DNA of 64,000 nucleotides from Rhodospirillales bacterium. GTDB taxonomy: Bacteria; Pseudomonadota; Alphaproteobacteria; Rhodospirillales; Defluviicoccaceae. The notes beneath the pieces were generated by a model that worked only from the letters and a program-made list of their open reading frames with translations, did no database searches and had not been told where the DNA came from. The translations under genes and the position numbers were made by a program. Within the stretch, counting starts at the first letter, position 1. Every line of letters begins with the position of its first letter. Shown here one piece after another: positions 17,491 to 26,932 of this stretch. The DNA is taken from assembly GCA_016712595.1 (NCBI GenBank), contig JADJQT010000001.1, positions 434,001-498,000 of the forward strand, in the 5' to 3' direction.

Positions 17491-17662
17491 TGCCGTCCCC
17501 CTTTTCCCTTATCTATCTGTCGCGAAACGGGCGCATCATACGCCTCGCCGCGAGTGACATAAGGCCGGGCCCGGCGAATTGCAAAGACCATCGCGCTCCG
17601 CTCACCGGGCATGGGTCGCCGCGCGGATGGCGACATGCCGGGCAGCCTTGACATCGCCGGCG

Positions 17663-19864
17663 TCAACGTTGTGCGATGCCCCCTTCGGCGCGCGCCAGAG
17701 CCTCTTCGACGGCGCTGTCGCTCAGCAATTCTGGGAGCGCCAGTCCCTCGGGCGCCGCGGGACCGTAGACGGCGTCGAACGGGATGCCGTAGCGGCCAAA
17801 CCCAGCGAGATAGCGGGCGATGCGATCGTCCGGCGCGGTCCAGTCCGCCTGCATTGCCACGACCCGTCCAAGGGCGAGGCTGGCGCGCACCGGATCGCGT
17901 GAAAGCACCAGCCGCTCGTTAAGCTTGCAGGTCAGGCACCAATCCGCGGTGACGTTAACGAAGACAATCCGGCCCTCGGCGACGAGACCGGGGATGCGCT
18001 CAGGCTCGAACGGCACCCAGTTCACCGCCGGTGCGGGTGCGCCAGCCACCGGTCGCGATCCAGCCGCATCGCTGCCGATCGGCACCCGTGCCGGCACGGC
18101 AAACGCCGCTGCTGCGAGCACGGCGGCACCGGCCAGGCGAAAAGGACGCAGACGATGCGCATGATGGCGGCTCGCGCCCAGTAGCGGCAGGACAGCGACG
18201 GCAATCCCACCGACCGCAAGGGCTGCCGGCCAGCCAATCCGACCGGAAAGAAGGACGATCAGCCAGACGGCCGTGCCCGCCAGTGCGACGGCAAGGACGC
18301 GGCGAAGCCGGGCCATCCATCGTCCTGGGCGCGGCAACCGCGTCGCAAGACCCGGGAACGCGGCGATCGTGAGGTAGGGAAGGGCCAGTCCGGTGGCGAT
18401 TGCGGTAAACACGACGAAAATTTCGCGCGTCCCGCCGGCGAGCGCAAACCCGATCGCCGTTCCTAGAAATGGTGCGGAGCAGGGGGTGGCGAGCAGCGTC
18501 GCCAGCGCCCCGGTGAGAAAATGACCGGCCATGCCCCGGATCCGGCCAGCGCGACCATCTGCCGCGGCCACCGCGCGCGGCAACGGCACTTCGAATACGC
18601 CCCACAGATTCCCGGCGAAGGCGGTGACGATCAGAACCATCGCCGTAAGGAACCACGGCTGCTGGAATTGCAGACCCCAGCCGATTGCCGCGCCGGATGC
18701 CTTAAGGGCTGCCAGTGCTACCGCCAGCACCATGAAGGAGAAAAGAATGCCACACGCGGAGGCGACGAAGCCGGCGCGGACGGTCCGCCTTTCGTCTCCA
18801 CCATACCCGACGATCGACAGCAGCTTGATCGACAACACCGGCAACACGCATGGCATCAGGTTGAGCACGAGGCCGCCGAGAATTCCGAGCGCCAGCATAA
18901 GCGCCAAGGTGGACGGCCCGGCGTCACCCGGCGACAGGTGGCGGGCGGCAAGGTCTTTCTCGCCGGGCGGGCTCGTTGACCGGCTGCCTTCGACCGCAAT
19001 GGTCTGCGTCGTCTCGATCGCACGCGCGCCGTCGACGATCGTGACCGTCACCGCAAGCCCGACCAGCAACGGGTCCGATTGTTGGGCGGCGTTGATCGGC
19101 AAGCGGAACGTCGTCGCGCCATTGGCGCCGTGTGAAACCATGGGTGCGTCCAGGGAAAGCGGCGATGCCGCTTCGATAAACACATCGGGCTGTTCGAGCG
19201 GCGGATCGGCGTGAACGTCGACGGCGAGGACAGACGGAGCGGCGGCGCTGTCGATGCTGACCCGATCGATCGTGAAGGTCGGACCGGGAGGGCCCGGGAC
19301 CGCGGCGCGCGCCCGGGCGAGATCGTGGGCAAACATCGATGGTGCCGGCGTTCCAGCCGGCAGGTCGAGCGCGAGATCGGCGGTATACGGAACGCAAATA
19401 TCGGAACACGTCAGGTAGTCGATCCGTGCCCGCAGGTGAAGCGGCTCGCCCGGTTTCGCTAGGTGCGCCGTGACTGGCAGGATGACGGCCCCCGAATAGC
19501 CGACGGTCTGAAGGTCGAGCACACTGAATCGCTGCGGTGCCGGCCACTCGATCTCGGCGGACGCGAGGTTTTCCGATGCCGACCAATCCGCCCGCGGCGG
19601 AAATCCGGCATCGCCGGGTGATCGCCAGTAGATATGCCATCCCGGAAGCATGCGGAATTGCAGACCGAGGAGCACTATGTCGTCGCGACCGACGGCGTTC
19701 TGCGACGAGATCAGGCGGACGCCCCCGTGATCGGTTTGCGCCCACTCAGAGGCCGGCTCCACTGAACCTGCGGCATTGGCGGTGCGCGGCGCAGCAAGCA
19801 GAACGGACAAAGCCAGCGCAAGCGGCACGGCGATAGTCAGCCAACGCAGCATGCGCATCACCAA
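17663..19864 (-). CDS. Protein-disulfide reductase of the DsbD/ScsB family
   Basis: A 733-residue membrane protein passing electrons from cytoplasmic thioredoxin to periplasmic thiols. A signal peptide (ending near TANA, residue 30) leads into a periplasmic N-domain with the TCSDICVPY cysteine pair near residues 155-161. The central membrane domain (about 315-590) contains NLMPCVLPVLSIK and ATPCSAPFLGTAIG, each with one redox cysteine, as in DsbD/CcdA. The C-terminal thioredoxin-like domain has the active site TADWCLTCKLNE. The long N-terminal domain suits ScsB, whose partners include ScsC/ScsD; no such partners are next to it here. Confidence 0.9.
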   Translation of the reverse strand: MVMRMLRWLTIAVPLALALSVLLAAPRTANAAGSVEPASEWAQTDHGGVRLISSQNAVGRDDIVLLGLQFRMLPGWHIYWRSPGDAGFPPRADWSASENLASAEIEWPAPQRFSVLDLQTVGYSGAVILPVTAHLAKPGEPLHLRARIDYLTCSDICVPYTADLALDLPAGTPAPSMFAHDLARARAAVPGPPGPTFTIDRVSIDSAAAPSVLAVDVHADPPLEQPDVFIEAASPLSLDAPMVSHGANGATTFRLPINAAQQSDPLLVGLAVTVTIVDGARAIETTQTIAVEGSRSTSPPGEKDLAARHLSPGDAGPSTLALMLALGILGGLVLNLMPCVLPVLSIKLLSIVGYGGDERRTVRAGFVASACGILFSFMVLAVALAALKASGAAIGWGLQFQQPWFLTAMVLIVTAFAGNLWGVFEVPLPRAVAAADGRAGRIRGMAGHFLTGALATLLATPCSAPFLGTAIGFALAGGTREIFVVFTAIATGLALPYLTIAAFPGLATRLPRPGRWMARLRRVLAVALAGTAVWLIVLLSGRIGWPAALAVGGIAVAVLPLLGASRHHAHRLRPFRLAGAAVLAAAAFAVPARVPIGSDAAGSRPVAGAPAPAVNWVPFEPERIPGLVAEGRIVFVNVTADWCLTCKLNERLVLSRDPVRASLALGRVVAMQADWTAPDDRIARYLAGFGRYGIPFDAVYGPAAPEGLALPELLSDSAVEEALARAEGGIAQR

Positions 19865-20068
19865 GCCATCTCCTTATGGCAATCACAAAAAATCACCCTT
19901 GACCGAGAGATGATTTGGACACGATCCGGTTCAAGGCGCAAGCGCACGTGCTGCCCCGCGGAGGTAGGATCAAGGGGAGCGGGTAATCCATTCCTCGCGA
20001 AACGGTGCGGAAGCGTGGACAATTCGAGTTCCGACTGTCTAGATTGAACCACGAACCGCGAGACGAAC

Positions 20069-20644
20069 ATGGCACGTTCGACGAATTTCGATAGCGACCT
20101 TGTCGGCCAACTCCTGATCGCGATGCCCGGAATGCGCGATCCGCGTTTCGTCAAGTCAGTCATCTATATATGCGCTCACAGCGCCGAGGGCGCTATGGGG
20201 CTCGTCGTCAACCGGACGATCGACTCGCTATCTTTTGCCGATATGCTGAAACAGCTCGGCATCGAGGCCTCCGACATCCAGCCGACGATCCGCATCCATT
20301 GCGGTGGGCCGGTCGAAACCGGGCGTGGCTTCGTCCTGCATTCGCCTGATTACAAGCAGGACGGCACCCTCGTCGTTGCCGCCGATGTCTCGCTGACCGC
20401 GACCACCGATATCCTGCGGGCGATCGCCGGCGGCGAGGGACCGCGCCGACATCTGCTCGCGCTCGGCTACGCCGGTTGGGGGCCGGGCCAGCTTGACGGC
20501 GAAATCCGTGCGAACGGCTGGCTCCACGTTGCTGCCGACGATGACTTGGTTTTTGATCAGGACCTTGAGTCCAAGTGGGAGCGGGCAATGGCCAAACTCG
20601 GCATCGATCCGCGAATGCTTTCCGAGGAGGCGGGTCACGCCTGA
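20069..20644 (+). CDS. YqgE/AlgH family protein
   Basis: A 191-residue UPF0301 protein. Family blocks are GQLLIAMPGMRDPRFVKSVI near the start, GAMGLVVNRTI, RIHCGGPVETGRGFVLHS, and GYAGWGPGQLDGEIRANGWL. AlgH/YqgE proteins are conserved cytoplasmic proteins of unclear biochemical function, linked to alginate regulation in Pseudomonas. It is divergent from the DsbD-type gene, across 204 bp that probably hold both promoters. The start at ATG 20069 is supported by the conserved N-terminus. Confidence 0.93.
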   Translation: MARSTNFDSDLVGQLLIAMPGMRDPRFVKSVIYICAHSAEGAMGLVVNRTIDSLSFADMLKQLGIEASDIQPTIRIHCGGPVETGRGFVLHSPDYKQDGTLVVAADVSLTATTDILRAIAGGEGPRRHLLALGYAGWGPGQLDGEIRANGWLHVAADDDLVFDQDLESKWERAMAKLGIDPRMLSEEAGHA

Positions 20645-21050
20645 TGCCGGTTCGTTTGCGAATCGTTGGTCGAGCCCATCCTGGTGTTCGAACCGCACGG
20701 GCACGATGTGCATAGTTTGACGGCAATTCGGGCGATCGACACGCCACGAACGAGAGCGGTGGCGGGGATCGGCGCCGTCGGCTGCGTCTGATGTGCGCTC
20801 GATGCCCGTAATTACAATCGCTTGATGAGCGCTGTAACAATAAATACACGTATCCACAGTTTCGGTGGATAACCCTGTTGATGGAGCGTCGGGGAGCGAC
20901 CTAAGCACTGCCGTGCGGCGATAGTTTCGCTGAATGCCTGCCGATGATGCGCCGTACGTCCGGCTGCCCCGATTCGCCAGGGCTGGACTCGTCGCACCCA
21001 AGGGCTTAGGTGCTAGGCGCGGGACAAAGCGACAGGGAGCGGTTTCGAGA
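20645..21050. other. Intergenic region upstream of hisG with a DnaA-box-like pair
   Basis: About 400 bp without a convincing gene. At 20850-20858 (GTATCCACA) and on the opposite strand at 20864-20872 (TTATCCACC read on minus) are two inverted near-matches to the DnaA box TTATCCACA, six bases apart and preceded by an AT-rich run (CAATAAATACA). They could be DnaA sites or chance. The hisG promoter should also lie here. Confidence 0.45.
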
Positions 21051-21716
21051 GTGTCCGAAAAACAGTTGATCCTAGCCCTTCCCAAGGGCCGAATCCTCAA
21101 AGAGGTCATGCCCGTACTGCGCGCCGTCGGCATTGAGCCGGAAAGCGCGTTTGCCGACGAGGACGCGCGCCAATTGCGCTTCACGACCAACATACCGAAC
21201 ATCAACATCATCCGGGTGCGCTCGTTTGACGTTGCCACGTTCGTCGCCTTCGGGGCGGCACACCTCGGTGTTGCCGGCAATGACGTGCTGATGGAATTCG
21301 ACTATCCCGAAATCTACGCGCCGCTCGATCTCGACATCGGCCACTGCCGGCTATCCGTGTGTGAGCCGGAAGGGCTTTCGGCCGAAGACGACCCGCGTAC
21401 CTGGAGCCATATCCGGGTGGCGACGAAATACCCTCGCCTCACGGCCCGGCATTTCGCCGGTCGCGGTGTCCAAGCCGAATGCATCGTCTTGAACGGTGCT
21501 ATCGAACTCGCGCCGGTGCTCGGGCTGAGCCAGCGTATCGTCGACCTCGTCTCATCCGGAGCCACGCTCAAGGCCAACGGCCTCGTCGAGGTCGAGCAGA
21601 TCACGGCGATTTCATCGCGTCTCGCCGTCAATCGCACGGCGTGGAAAACGCGCCCGATCGAGATCGGCGGCTGGATCGAACGTTTTCGCGGAGCCATTCA
21701 TGCCCGTGCTGCTTGA
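21051..21716 (+). CDS. hisG: ATP phosphoribosyltransferase, short form
   Basis: First step of histidine synthesis, joining PRPP and ATP. From the GTG at 21051 (VSEKQLILALPKGRI) the protein is 221 residues, the short HisG form. It lacks the C-terminal regulatory domain and needs HisZ, which is not in this window. A purine-rich GGGAGCGG sits 12 bp upstream of this GTG. A frame open back to 20934 would add 39 poorly conserved residues. Conserved blocks are GAAHLGVAGNDVLME, ATKYPRLTARHF and LVSSGATLKANGL. It overlaps hisD by 17 bp. Confidence 0.93.
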   Translation: MSEKQLILALPKGRILKEVMPVLRAVGIEPESAFADEDARQLRFTTNIPNINIIRVRSFDVATFVAFGAAHLGVAGNDVLMEFDYPEIYAPLDLDIGHCRLSVCEPEGLSAEDDPRTWSHIRVATKYPRLTARHFAGRGVQAECIVLNGAIELAPVLGLSQRIVDLVSSGATLKANGLVEVEQITAISSRLAVNRTAWKTRPIEIGGWIERFRGAIHARAA

Positions 21717-22995
21717 CCTTGCGAGTCCCGACTTCGAGCGGGACTTCGCTGCGGTTTTGAGCGCGAAGCGGGAGTCTGCGGAAGACGTCGATGCCGTCGT
21801 CGCCGCGATTATCGCCGACGTGCGGACGCGTGGAGATGCGGCCGTCGTCGATTATACTCAGCGTTTCGATGGCGTTGCCCTTCAACCGTCGCAGGTACGC
21901 GTGAGCGAGACGGAGATTTCCGCCGCGCTTATGGCGTGTCCCATCGCAACGCTGGAAGCCCTCGAACGGGCCGCCGCGCGGATCCAGGCCTTCCACGCGC
22001 AACAGCGTCCGGCAGATCTCGATGTCACCGACGACGAGGGCGTCCGCCTCGGCTGGCGTTGGACACCCATCGAATCGGTGGGGCTTTATGTACCGGGTGG
22101 GAGCGCCGCTTATCCTTCCTCGGTGTTGATGAACGCCGTGCCGGCCCGCGTTGCCGGATGCCGCCGGCTGGTGATGGTGGTGCCCGCGCCCCGTGGACAT
22201 CTCGCGCCCTTGGTCCTGGCGGCGGCGCATATCGCCGGGATCGACGAGGTCTATCGCATTGGCGGTGCGCAGGCGATCGCCGCCCTTGCCTACGGCACCC
22301 AAACCATCGGCGCCGTGGACAAGATCGTCGGTCCAGGGAACGCTTATGTGGCCGCCGCCAAACGGCGGGTGTTCGGACAGGTCGGCATCGATATGATTGC
22401 CGGCCCGTCGGAGGTGCTGATCGTCGCCGATGCGGCCAACGATCCGGCGTGGATCGCCGCCGATCTGCTGGCGCAGGCGGAGCACGATGCGGCGGCACAG
22501 TCGATTCTGATCACCGATGACCGAGCCTTTGCCGAAGCGGTCGATAAAGCCGTGATCGGTCATCTCGCAACGCTCTCCCGCAAGGCCATCGCCGAGGCGA
22601 GTTGGCAGGCCAATGGTTGCATCATCCTCGTCGATTCGCTGGATGACGCGCCAGCGCTGATCGATCGCCTCGCGCCTGAACACCTGCAACTCGCGATCAA
22701 TGATTCGTCGTCATTTTTGACGCGCGTCCGCAATGCCGGATCGATCTTTCTGGGCCGGTTCACTCCGGAAGCGCTCGGCGATTATGTCGCTGGTCCGAAT
22801 CATGTCCTGCCGACGGCGCGCAGTGCCCGCTTTTCCTCCGGGCTCGGGGTGCTCGACTTCATGAAACGCTCGACATTCCTCGGCTGTGACCTGGATGCTC
22901 TCTCCCGGCTGGGGCCGACGGCAATCACGCTGGCAAACGTGGAAGGCCTTGACGCGCACGCCCGATCCATTTCGATACGTCTCAACCATCGGTAA
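21700..22995 (+). CDS. hisD: Histidinol dehydrogenase
   Basis: A 431-residue zinc enzyme that performs the last two oxidations of histidine synthesis. Diagnostic blocks are GLYVPGGSAAYPSSVLMNAV, RIGGAQAIAALAYGTQTI, VGPGNAYVAAAKR, the catalytic LAPEHLQLAI (Glu/His pair) and the zinc site AGPNHVLPT. The start overlaps hisG by 17 bp, so translation is coupled. UPF0262 follows 7 bp later. Confidence 0.97.
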   Translation: MPVLLDLASPDFERDFAAVLSAKRESAEDVDAVVAAIIADVRTRGDAAVVDYTQRFDGVALQPSQVRVSETEISAALMACPIATLEALERAAARIQAFHAQQRPADLDVTDDEGVRLGWRWTPIESVGLYVPGGSAAYPSSVLMNAVPARVAGCRRLVMVVPAPRGHLAPLVLAAAHIAGIDEVYRIGGAQAIAALAYGTQTIGAVDKIVGPGNAYVAAAKRRVFGQVGIDMIAGPSEVLIVADAANDPAWIAADLLAQAEHDAAAQSILITDDRAFAEAVDKAVIGHLATLSRKAIAEASWQANGCIILVDSLDDAPALIDRLAPEHLQLAINDSSSFLTRVRNAGSIFLGRFTPEALGDYVAGPNHVLPTARSARFSSGLGVLDFMKRSTFLGCDLDALSRLGPTAITLANVEGLDAHARSISIRLNHR

Positions 22996-23002
22996 CGAGG
23001 CT

Positions 23003-23506
23003 GTGGCGGAAACATCGGCTTCGTTGCAGAAAGATGAACAGGGCGAGCGCATCGTCCGTATCGTGCTCGAGGAAAGTGCGCACGTCCGGCTCAGTCCGGC
23101 GGTTGAACATGAGCGCCGTGCGGCGCTTTACGATTTGATTGAGGACAATCATTTTTCACTGAGTGGCCCATTCAACGGCCCCTACGTTTTGCATCTTGCA
23201 AATGACGGGGAGCGGTTGAACTTTGTCGTCTGTGACGATCTCGACCTTCAACTCACCCGATTTTCCCTCTCGCTCGCGATCATGCGCTCTGTCATCAAAG
23301 AGTATTTTCTAGTGTGCGAAAGTTATTTTTCTGCGATCAAGACGATGACGCCCAGTCGTATCGAGGCGATCGACATGGGGCGACGCGGTCTGCACAACGA
23401 GGGCGCTGAACTCCTGCGCGAGAGGCTGGCGGACCGGGTGAAGATGGACAAGGATACATCACGTCGCCTGTTCACGCTGGTCTGTGTGCTGCACATTCGG
23501 CGCTGA
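23003..23506 (+). CDS. UPF0262 family protein
   Basis: 167 residues from the GTG at 23003 (VAETSASLQKDEQGERIVRI). Conserved family blocks include YDLIEDNHFSLSG, GPYVLHLANDGERL, LSLAIMRSVIKEYF and DMGRRGLHNEGAELL. The family is confined largely to alphaproteobacteria, usually sits between hisD and a low-molecular-weight phosphatase as here, and has no established function. The seven-base gap to hisD supports one operon. An in-frame ATG at 22886 lies well inside hisD and is unlikely. Confidence 0.9.
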   Translation: MAETSASLQKDEQGERIVRIVLEESAHVRLSPAVEHERRAALYDLIEDNHFSLSGPFNGPYVLHLANDGERLNFVVCDDLDLQLTRFSLSLAIMRSVIKEYFLVCESYFSAIKTMTPSRIEAIDMGRRGLHNEGAELLRERLADRVKMDKDTSRRLFTLVCVLHIRR

Positions 23507-23626
23507 CGAGGAAACCCGCCCGCATGTCCGCGCCCGCCCCGCAACGCTCGACTGAACAGCCCCGGTTATGCGGCGAGCCAGCGAGCATCCTGGCGGGTTC
23601 AGCGCCGCTAGAGGCGTGAGCGTGCC

Positions 23627-24070
23627 GTGGCGACAAACTCGACCGCTGTGCTGTTCGCCTGCACCCACAATGCGGTGCGCTCACCGATGGCGGAAGGAAT
23701 CCTCAAACACTTGATCGGACATCGTATCTACGTCGATTCGGTGGGGGTGCGACCGGGCGAAATCGATGGATTCGCCGTCCAGGTAATGGACGAGATCGGC
23801 ATTGATATTGCCCGGCACCGACCCAAAGCCTTTGATGACCTGGAAGACGATTCGTTCGATGAGGTCATCTCGCTATCTCCGGAAGCGCAGCACCGCGCCG
23901 TCGACATGACCCGGGTGATGGCGTGCGACGTCACCTTCTGGCACACATTCGATCCGTCGGTCGTCGAGGGTAACCGGGATACGCGGTTGGATGCCTACCG
24001 GCAGGTGCGCGATCAGCTCATCCGTCGGATCAAGGAACACTTCTTGATTACCCCGATGGCGGACCTTTAA
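23627..24070 (+). CDS. Low-molecular-weight protein-tyrosine-phosphatase-like (ArsC-type) protein
   Basis: A 147-residue LMW-PTP-fold protein. The P-loop ACTHNAVRSPMAE near residue 11 has the C-x5-R-S pattern (C-T-H-N-A-V-R-S), and a late aspartate pair sits in WHTFDPS. It could be a tyrosine phosphatase or an arsenate reductase. The conserved position after hisD-UPF0262 in alphaproteobacteria suggests a housekeeping role. In many relatives infA and maf follow, but here a CHAD gene does after a 306-bp gap. The start is a GTG at 23627. Confidence 0.87.
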   Translation: MATNSTAVLFACTHNAVRSPMAEGILKHLIGHRIYVDSVGVRPGEIDGFAVQVMDEIGIDIARHRPKAFDDLEDDSFDEVISLSPEAQHRAVDMTRVMACDVTFWHTFDPSVVEGNRDTRLDAYRQVRDQLIRRIKEHFLITPMADL

Positions 24071-24376
24071 ATCCTGGCAAGAGGATCGGACAGGAGGCCG
24101 CAAGGGGTGTCACCCTAAGACCGATACCTCCGAACGTTAAACTTGAAAGACAGGATTCCCGCTGCTTATTTGTGTGATATTACCGCTGAGAGGGGGTATT
24201 CGGTGTCTCTGTTGGCGACGCCGCTGATGTCCTCCGGTATTTCGATGCTGGTCGCACTCGTGACGAACCTGGAGGGTAGGGTAAAGGGTGCGTACGTTTG
24301 AACGACCCCGAGAAGTGGGGCAGAGCGTATCGCCCGACCGGGCGCAAGGATCAATCGCCGACCGAGGCCAGCACCG
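24071..24376. other. Intergenic stretch, no gene seen
   Basis: A 306-bp gap between the phosphatase and CHAD genes, where infA and maf are found in related genomes. I see no infA-like or maf-like residue string on either strand, and no clear terminator. A CHAD-gene promoter is expected near the end of the stretch. Confidence 0.45.
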
Positions 24377-25555
24377 ATGACCGAGGCGACTGCAGGCGGA
24401 GAACCGGCCGAGAAACCGGTGGAGAAATCGAAGGGGGGATGGGCTAAGGCCCGATTGCCGAGGCCGACTTCCACCACCACCGCGGAAGACGCGTTGGCCG
24501 CCATCGTCCTTGCGTGCGTCGAGCACATGCGCGCCAACGAGGCGTGCGTGCTGGCGCGATTGCATGAAGAAGGCGTGCATCAGACACGTGTTGCCATCCG
24601 ACGGCTGCGTTCGTGCCTGGCCCTTTATGAGTCCTTCATCCCGACGGAACAGCGAGACTATCTGACCGGTGAATTGAAGTGGCTGATTGGCGAACTCGGC
24701 CCGGCACGCGATTGGGACGTGTTCGTGGCCGATGTTTTGGCTCCAGTCGAAAAACAGCTCGAGGGAAACACCGAGTTGGCGCTTCTGCACGAGCGGGTAG
24801 AGGCGCATCGGGATGAGGCCTATGCCCGCGCGCAAGTGGCGGTCGCATCTCACCGTTACCTCGGTCTGATCCTGCTGTTACAGTCTTGGGCGGATAGCCG
24901 GCGGTGGAACGGGGCAGGCTCGGCCGATCGAGCGGCATTGCTGCGAGCGAGTGCGCTCGATATCTCGCGCGACATGTTCGATGAAATCTACACGCAGCTC
25001 TGTGCGACAGCCGAGGACTTCGCCCAACTCGAGCCGAAAGACCGGCACAAAGTCCGAATTCAGCTCAAGAAGATCCGCTACGCGACGGAGTTTTTCTCCT
25101 CGCTCTATCCGGCGCGTCGGGTCACGCCCTATCTTGCCGCGATGAAGCAATTGCAAGATGACCTGGGCGCCAGCAATGATATCGCCGTTGCGCGCAAGCT
25201 GTTGAAAAATGTAATCAAGCAACACGATGGGAAGGTGCGCACCCGGCTGTCATACGCTGCGGGTCTCGTTGTCGGCTGGCATAGCCATATCAGTAACGAC
25301 CGCGAGCAAGATCTCGTGCGCGACTGGGCGCGGTTCTCCGCCCGTCGCCCGTACTGGGGGACGGCCTCGATCGCCGCACGGAATGCCCGCCCTATCGCGA
25401 CATCAAAACCGCCTTCGGCCGACACGCTTGACCCACCGCCCGAACTCGATGACGCTGAGACAAGCTCGGGAGACGGTCCGAACGCCGAAACGCCGACAGC
25501 CATTGAGGAAACGGCCCGACGCCGTCCGGGTAATCGCCGCACGCAAATGGGATGA
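24377..25555 (+). CDS. CHAD domain protein
   Basis: 392 residues. The CHAD helical-bundle domain spans about residues 40-320 and shows both conserved-histidine repeats: VHQTRVAIRRLRSCLALYE near residue 68, and HKVRIQLKKIRYATEFF near 225, with LGPARDWDVF and LQDDLGASNDIAVA between and after. CHAD domains bind polyphosphate through these basic faces, and several locate to polyphosphate granules. No CYTH/triphosphatase domain is fused here. The last 60-70 residues are low-complexity and rich in Pro, Glu and Thr. Confidence 0.9.
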   Translation: MTEATAGGEPAEKPVEKSKGGWAKARLPRPTSTTTAEDALAAIVLACVEHMRANEACVLARLHEEGVHQTRVAIRRLRSCLALYESFIPTEQRDYLTGELKWLIGELGPARDWDVFVADVLAPVEKQLEGNTELALLHERVEAHRDEAYARAQVAVASHRYLGLILLLQSWADSRRWNGAGSADRAALLRASALDISRDMFDEIYTQLCATAEDFAQLEPKDRHKVRIQLKKIRYATEFFSSLYPARRVTPYLAAMKQLQDDLGASNDIAVARKLLKNVIKQHDGKVRTRLSYAAGLVVGWHSHISNDREQDLVRDWARFSARRPYWGTASIAARNARPIATSKPPSADTLDPPPELDDAETSSGDGPNAETPTAIEETARRRPGNRRTQMG

Positions 25556-25717
25556 AGCGCGCGGCAGTCTGTTTTATCGCTTGGTGACCTCCCTCGCTGA
25601 CCGGTCATCATTTCTCGATACCATTAATTTCGGGTGCTTTGTTGCGGCTCCAGTGGGTTGCCCACTTGGTGTGACCGACGCCGTAAGAACTGGCACTTTC
25701 TGGGTGGGAGCGCGATT

Positions 25718-26857
25718 GTGGATCCGGTTCCGCGAACTACCGGTCGATTGGATGGCCTTGGAGAGGAAAGGCCGCAACGCCGTGTCTGGCTCGTCGTCGG
25801 CGACAAGCTGGGGGATAACGCGCAGGTCGAGATCGTCGCCGATGCTCTTGGCTGGCCGGTCGAGCGTCGGACGTTGCGCTTTCTCCCGCGATACATCACC
25901 GGGAAGCCGCCGTTCAAGGCCTCTCTCTACCATGTCGATCTGCAGGCGTCGGATTCGCTGTCACCACCGTGGCCGGACCTCGTTCTGACGGTCGGCCGTC
26001 GGCCGTCGATGGCGGCGATGTGGATCAGGCAGCAATCGTCGGGCGGCACGAAGGTGGTGATTGTCGGCCGGCCGCGCCGAATGTTACGGCAGTTTGATCT
26101 GGTCCTGGCGACGCCGCAGTACCGTCTGCCCGAACGCGAGAATGTGCTGCGCCTCGACTTACCGTTGATGCGAATTGATCCGAAGAGGATCGCCGCGGGC
26201 ACCGCGGCCTGGCGCGAGAAGCTGGCGGCGTTGCCGCGACCGTTGACCGCCGTTCTCGTTGGCGGCCCGACCAAGCCGTTCGTCTTCGACGCCGCGGTCG
26301 CCCGCACATTTCTGGATTCGCTGCGCAAAACCTGTGGAGAAGACGGCACGCTGTTTATCACCACCAGTCGGCGTACGCCGGCGCCGGTCATCGAGGCGCT
26401 CGAATCCGGCCTGCCACCTGGCGGGTGCATTTTCCGCTGGCGGGCCGATGTGACCGACAACCCCTATCAAGGACTGCTGGGCCTTGCTGACCGGTTTGTC
26501 GTTACCGGCGACAGCGTCTCGATGCTTGTCGAGGTGGCGCGAGTCGGCAAACCGCTCGCGATCTTCGCGTTGCCGGTGGCGGAAGGGATCTGGCATGGGG
26601 TGAAAACGCGCCTCGCCGACCTGTTCCAACCGGCGCCCGGCGACGGGCGCGCCGGCCCGCTGGTTCGACTGGGCGACACGCTATACGATCTCGGGATCGT
26701 TGGCTATTCGCGAGAATTTGAGGCCGTCCATGGTGCCCTGATCGACGGAGGGTTCGCCGTGAGGCTCGGACAGCCGTTCGCAACGCCGAAGGCGCAGCCG
26801 CCCGACGACGTGCCACGCGTGGTGCAGCGGATCCACACTCTGTTCAACGATCGGTGA
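25718..26857 (+). CDS. ELM1 / GT-B-like family protein
   Basis: 379 residues from the GTG at 25718 (VDPVPRTTGRL), which has GGGTGGGAG upstream. The frame is open further to 25634. The family is named for plant mitochondrial fission factor ELM1, but bacterial members look like GT-B glycosyltransferases. Hallmarks are VWLVVGDKLGDNAQ, PWPDLVLTVGRRPSM, TKVVIVGRPRRML, TAVLVGGPTKPF and RFVVTGDSVSMLVEV, the last resembling a nucleotide-sugar binding loop. It is followed by a second glycosyltransferase-like gene. Donor and acceptor are unknown; an envelope or LPS glycan is the most likely target by analogy. Confidence 0.85.
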   Translation: MDPVPRTTGRLDGLGEERPQRRVWLVVGDKLGDNAQVEIVADALGWPVERRTLRFLPRYITGKPPFKASLYHVDLQASDSLSPPWPDLVLTVGRRPSMAAMWIRQQSSGGTKVVIVGRPRRMLRQFDLVLATPQYRLPERENVLRLDLPLMRIDPKRIAAGTAAWREKLAALPRPLTAVLVGGPTKPFVFDAAVARTFLDSLRKTCGEDGTLFITTSRRTPAPVIEALESGLPPGGCIFRWRADVTDNPYQGLLGLADRFVVTGDSVSMLVEVARVGKPLAIFALPVAEGIWHGVKTRLADLFQPAPGDGRAGPLVRLGDTLYDLGIVGYSREFEAVHGALIDGGFAVRLGQPFATPKAQPPDDVPRVVQRIHTLFNDR

Positions 26858-26932
26858 GGACGTCTTGTTCTCACAGGGTCGTTCTGTTAATTCCAAATCA
26901 GGTCTTTGTTGGGTGACAATGGACGTGCAGAC

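Noticed and set aside
24137..24853. Minus-strand frame opposite the CHAD gene
   Set aside because: Overlaps a recognised CHAD domain and has no family features.
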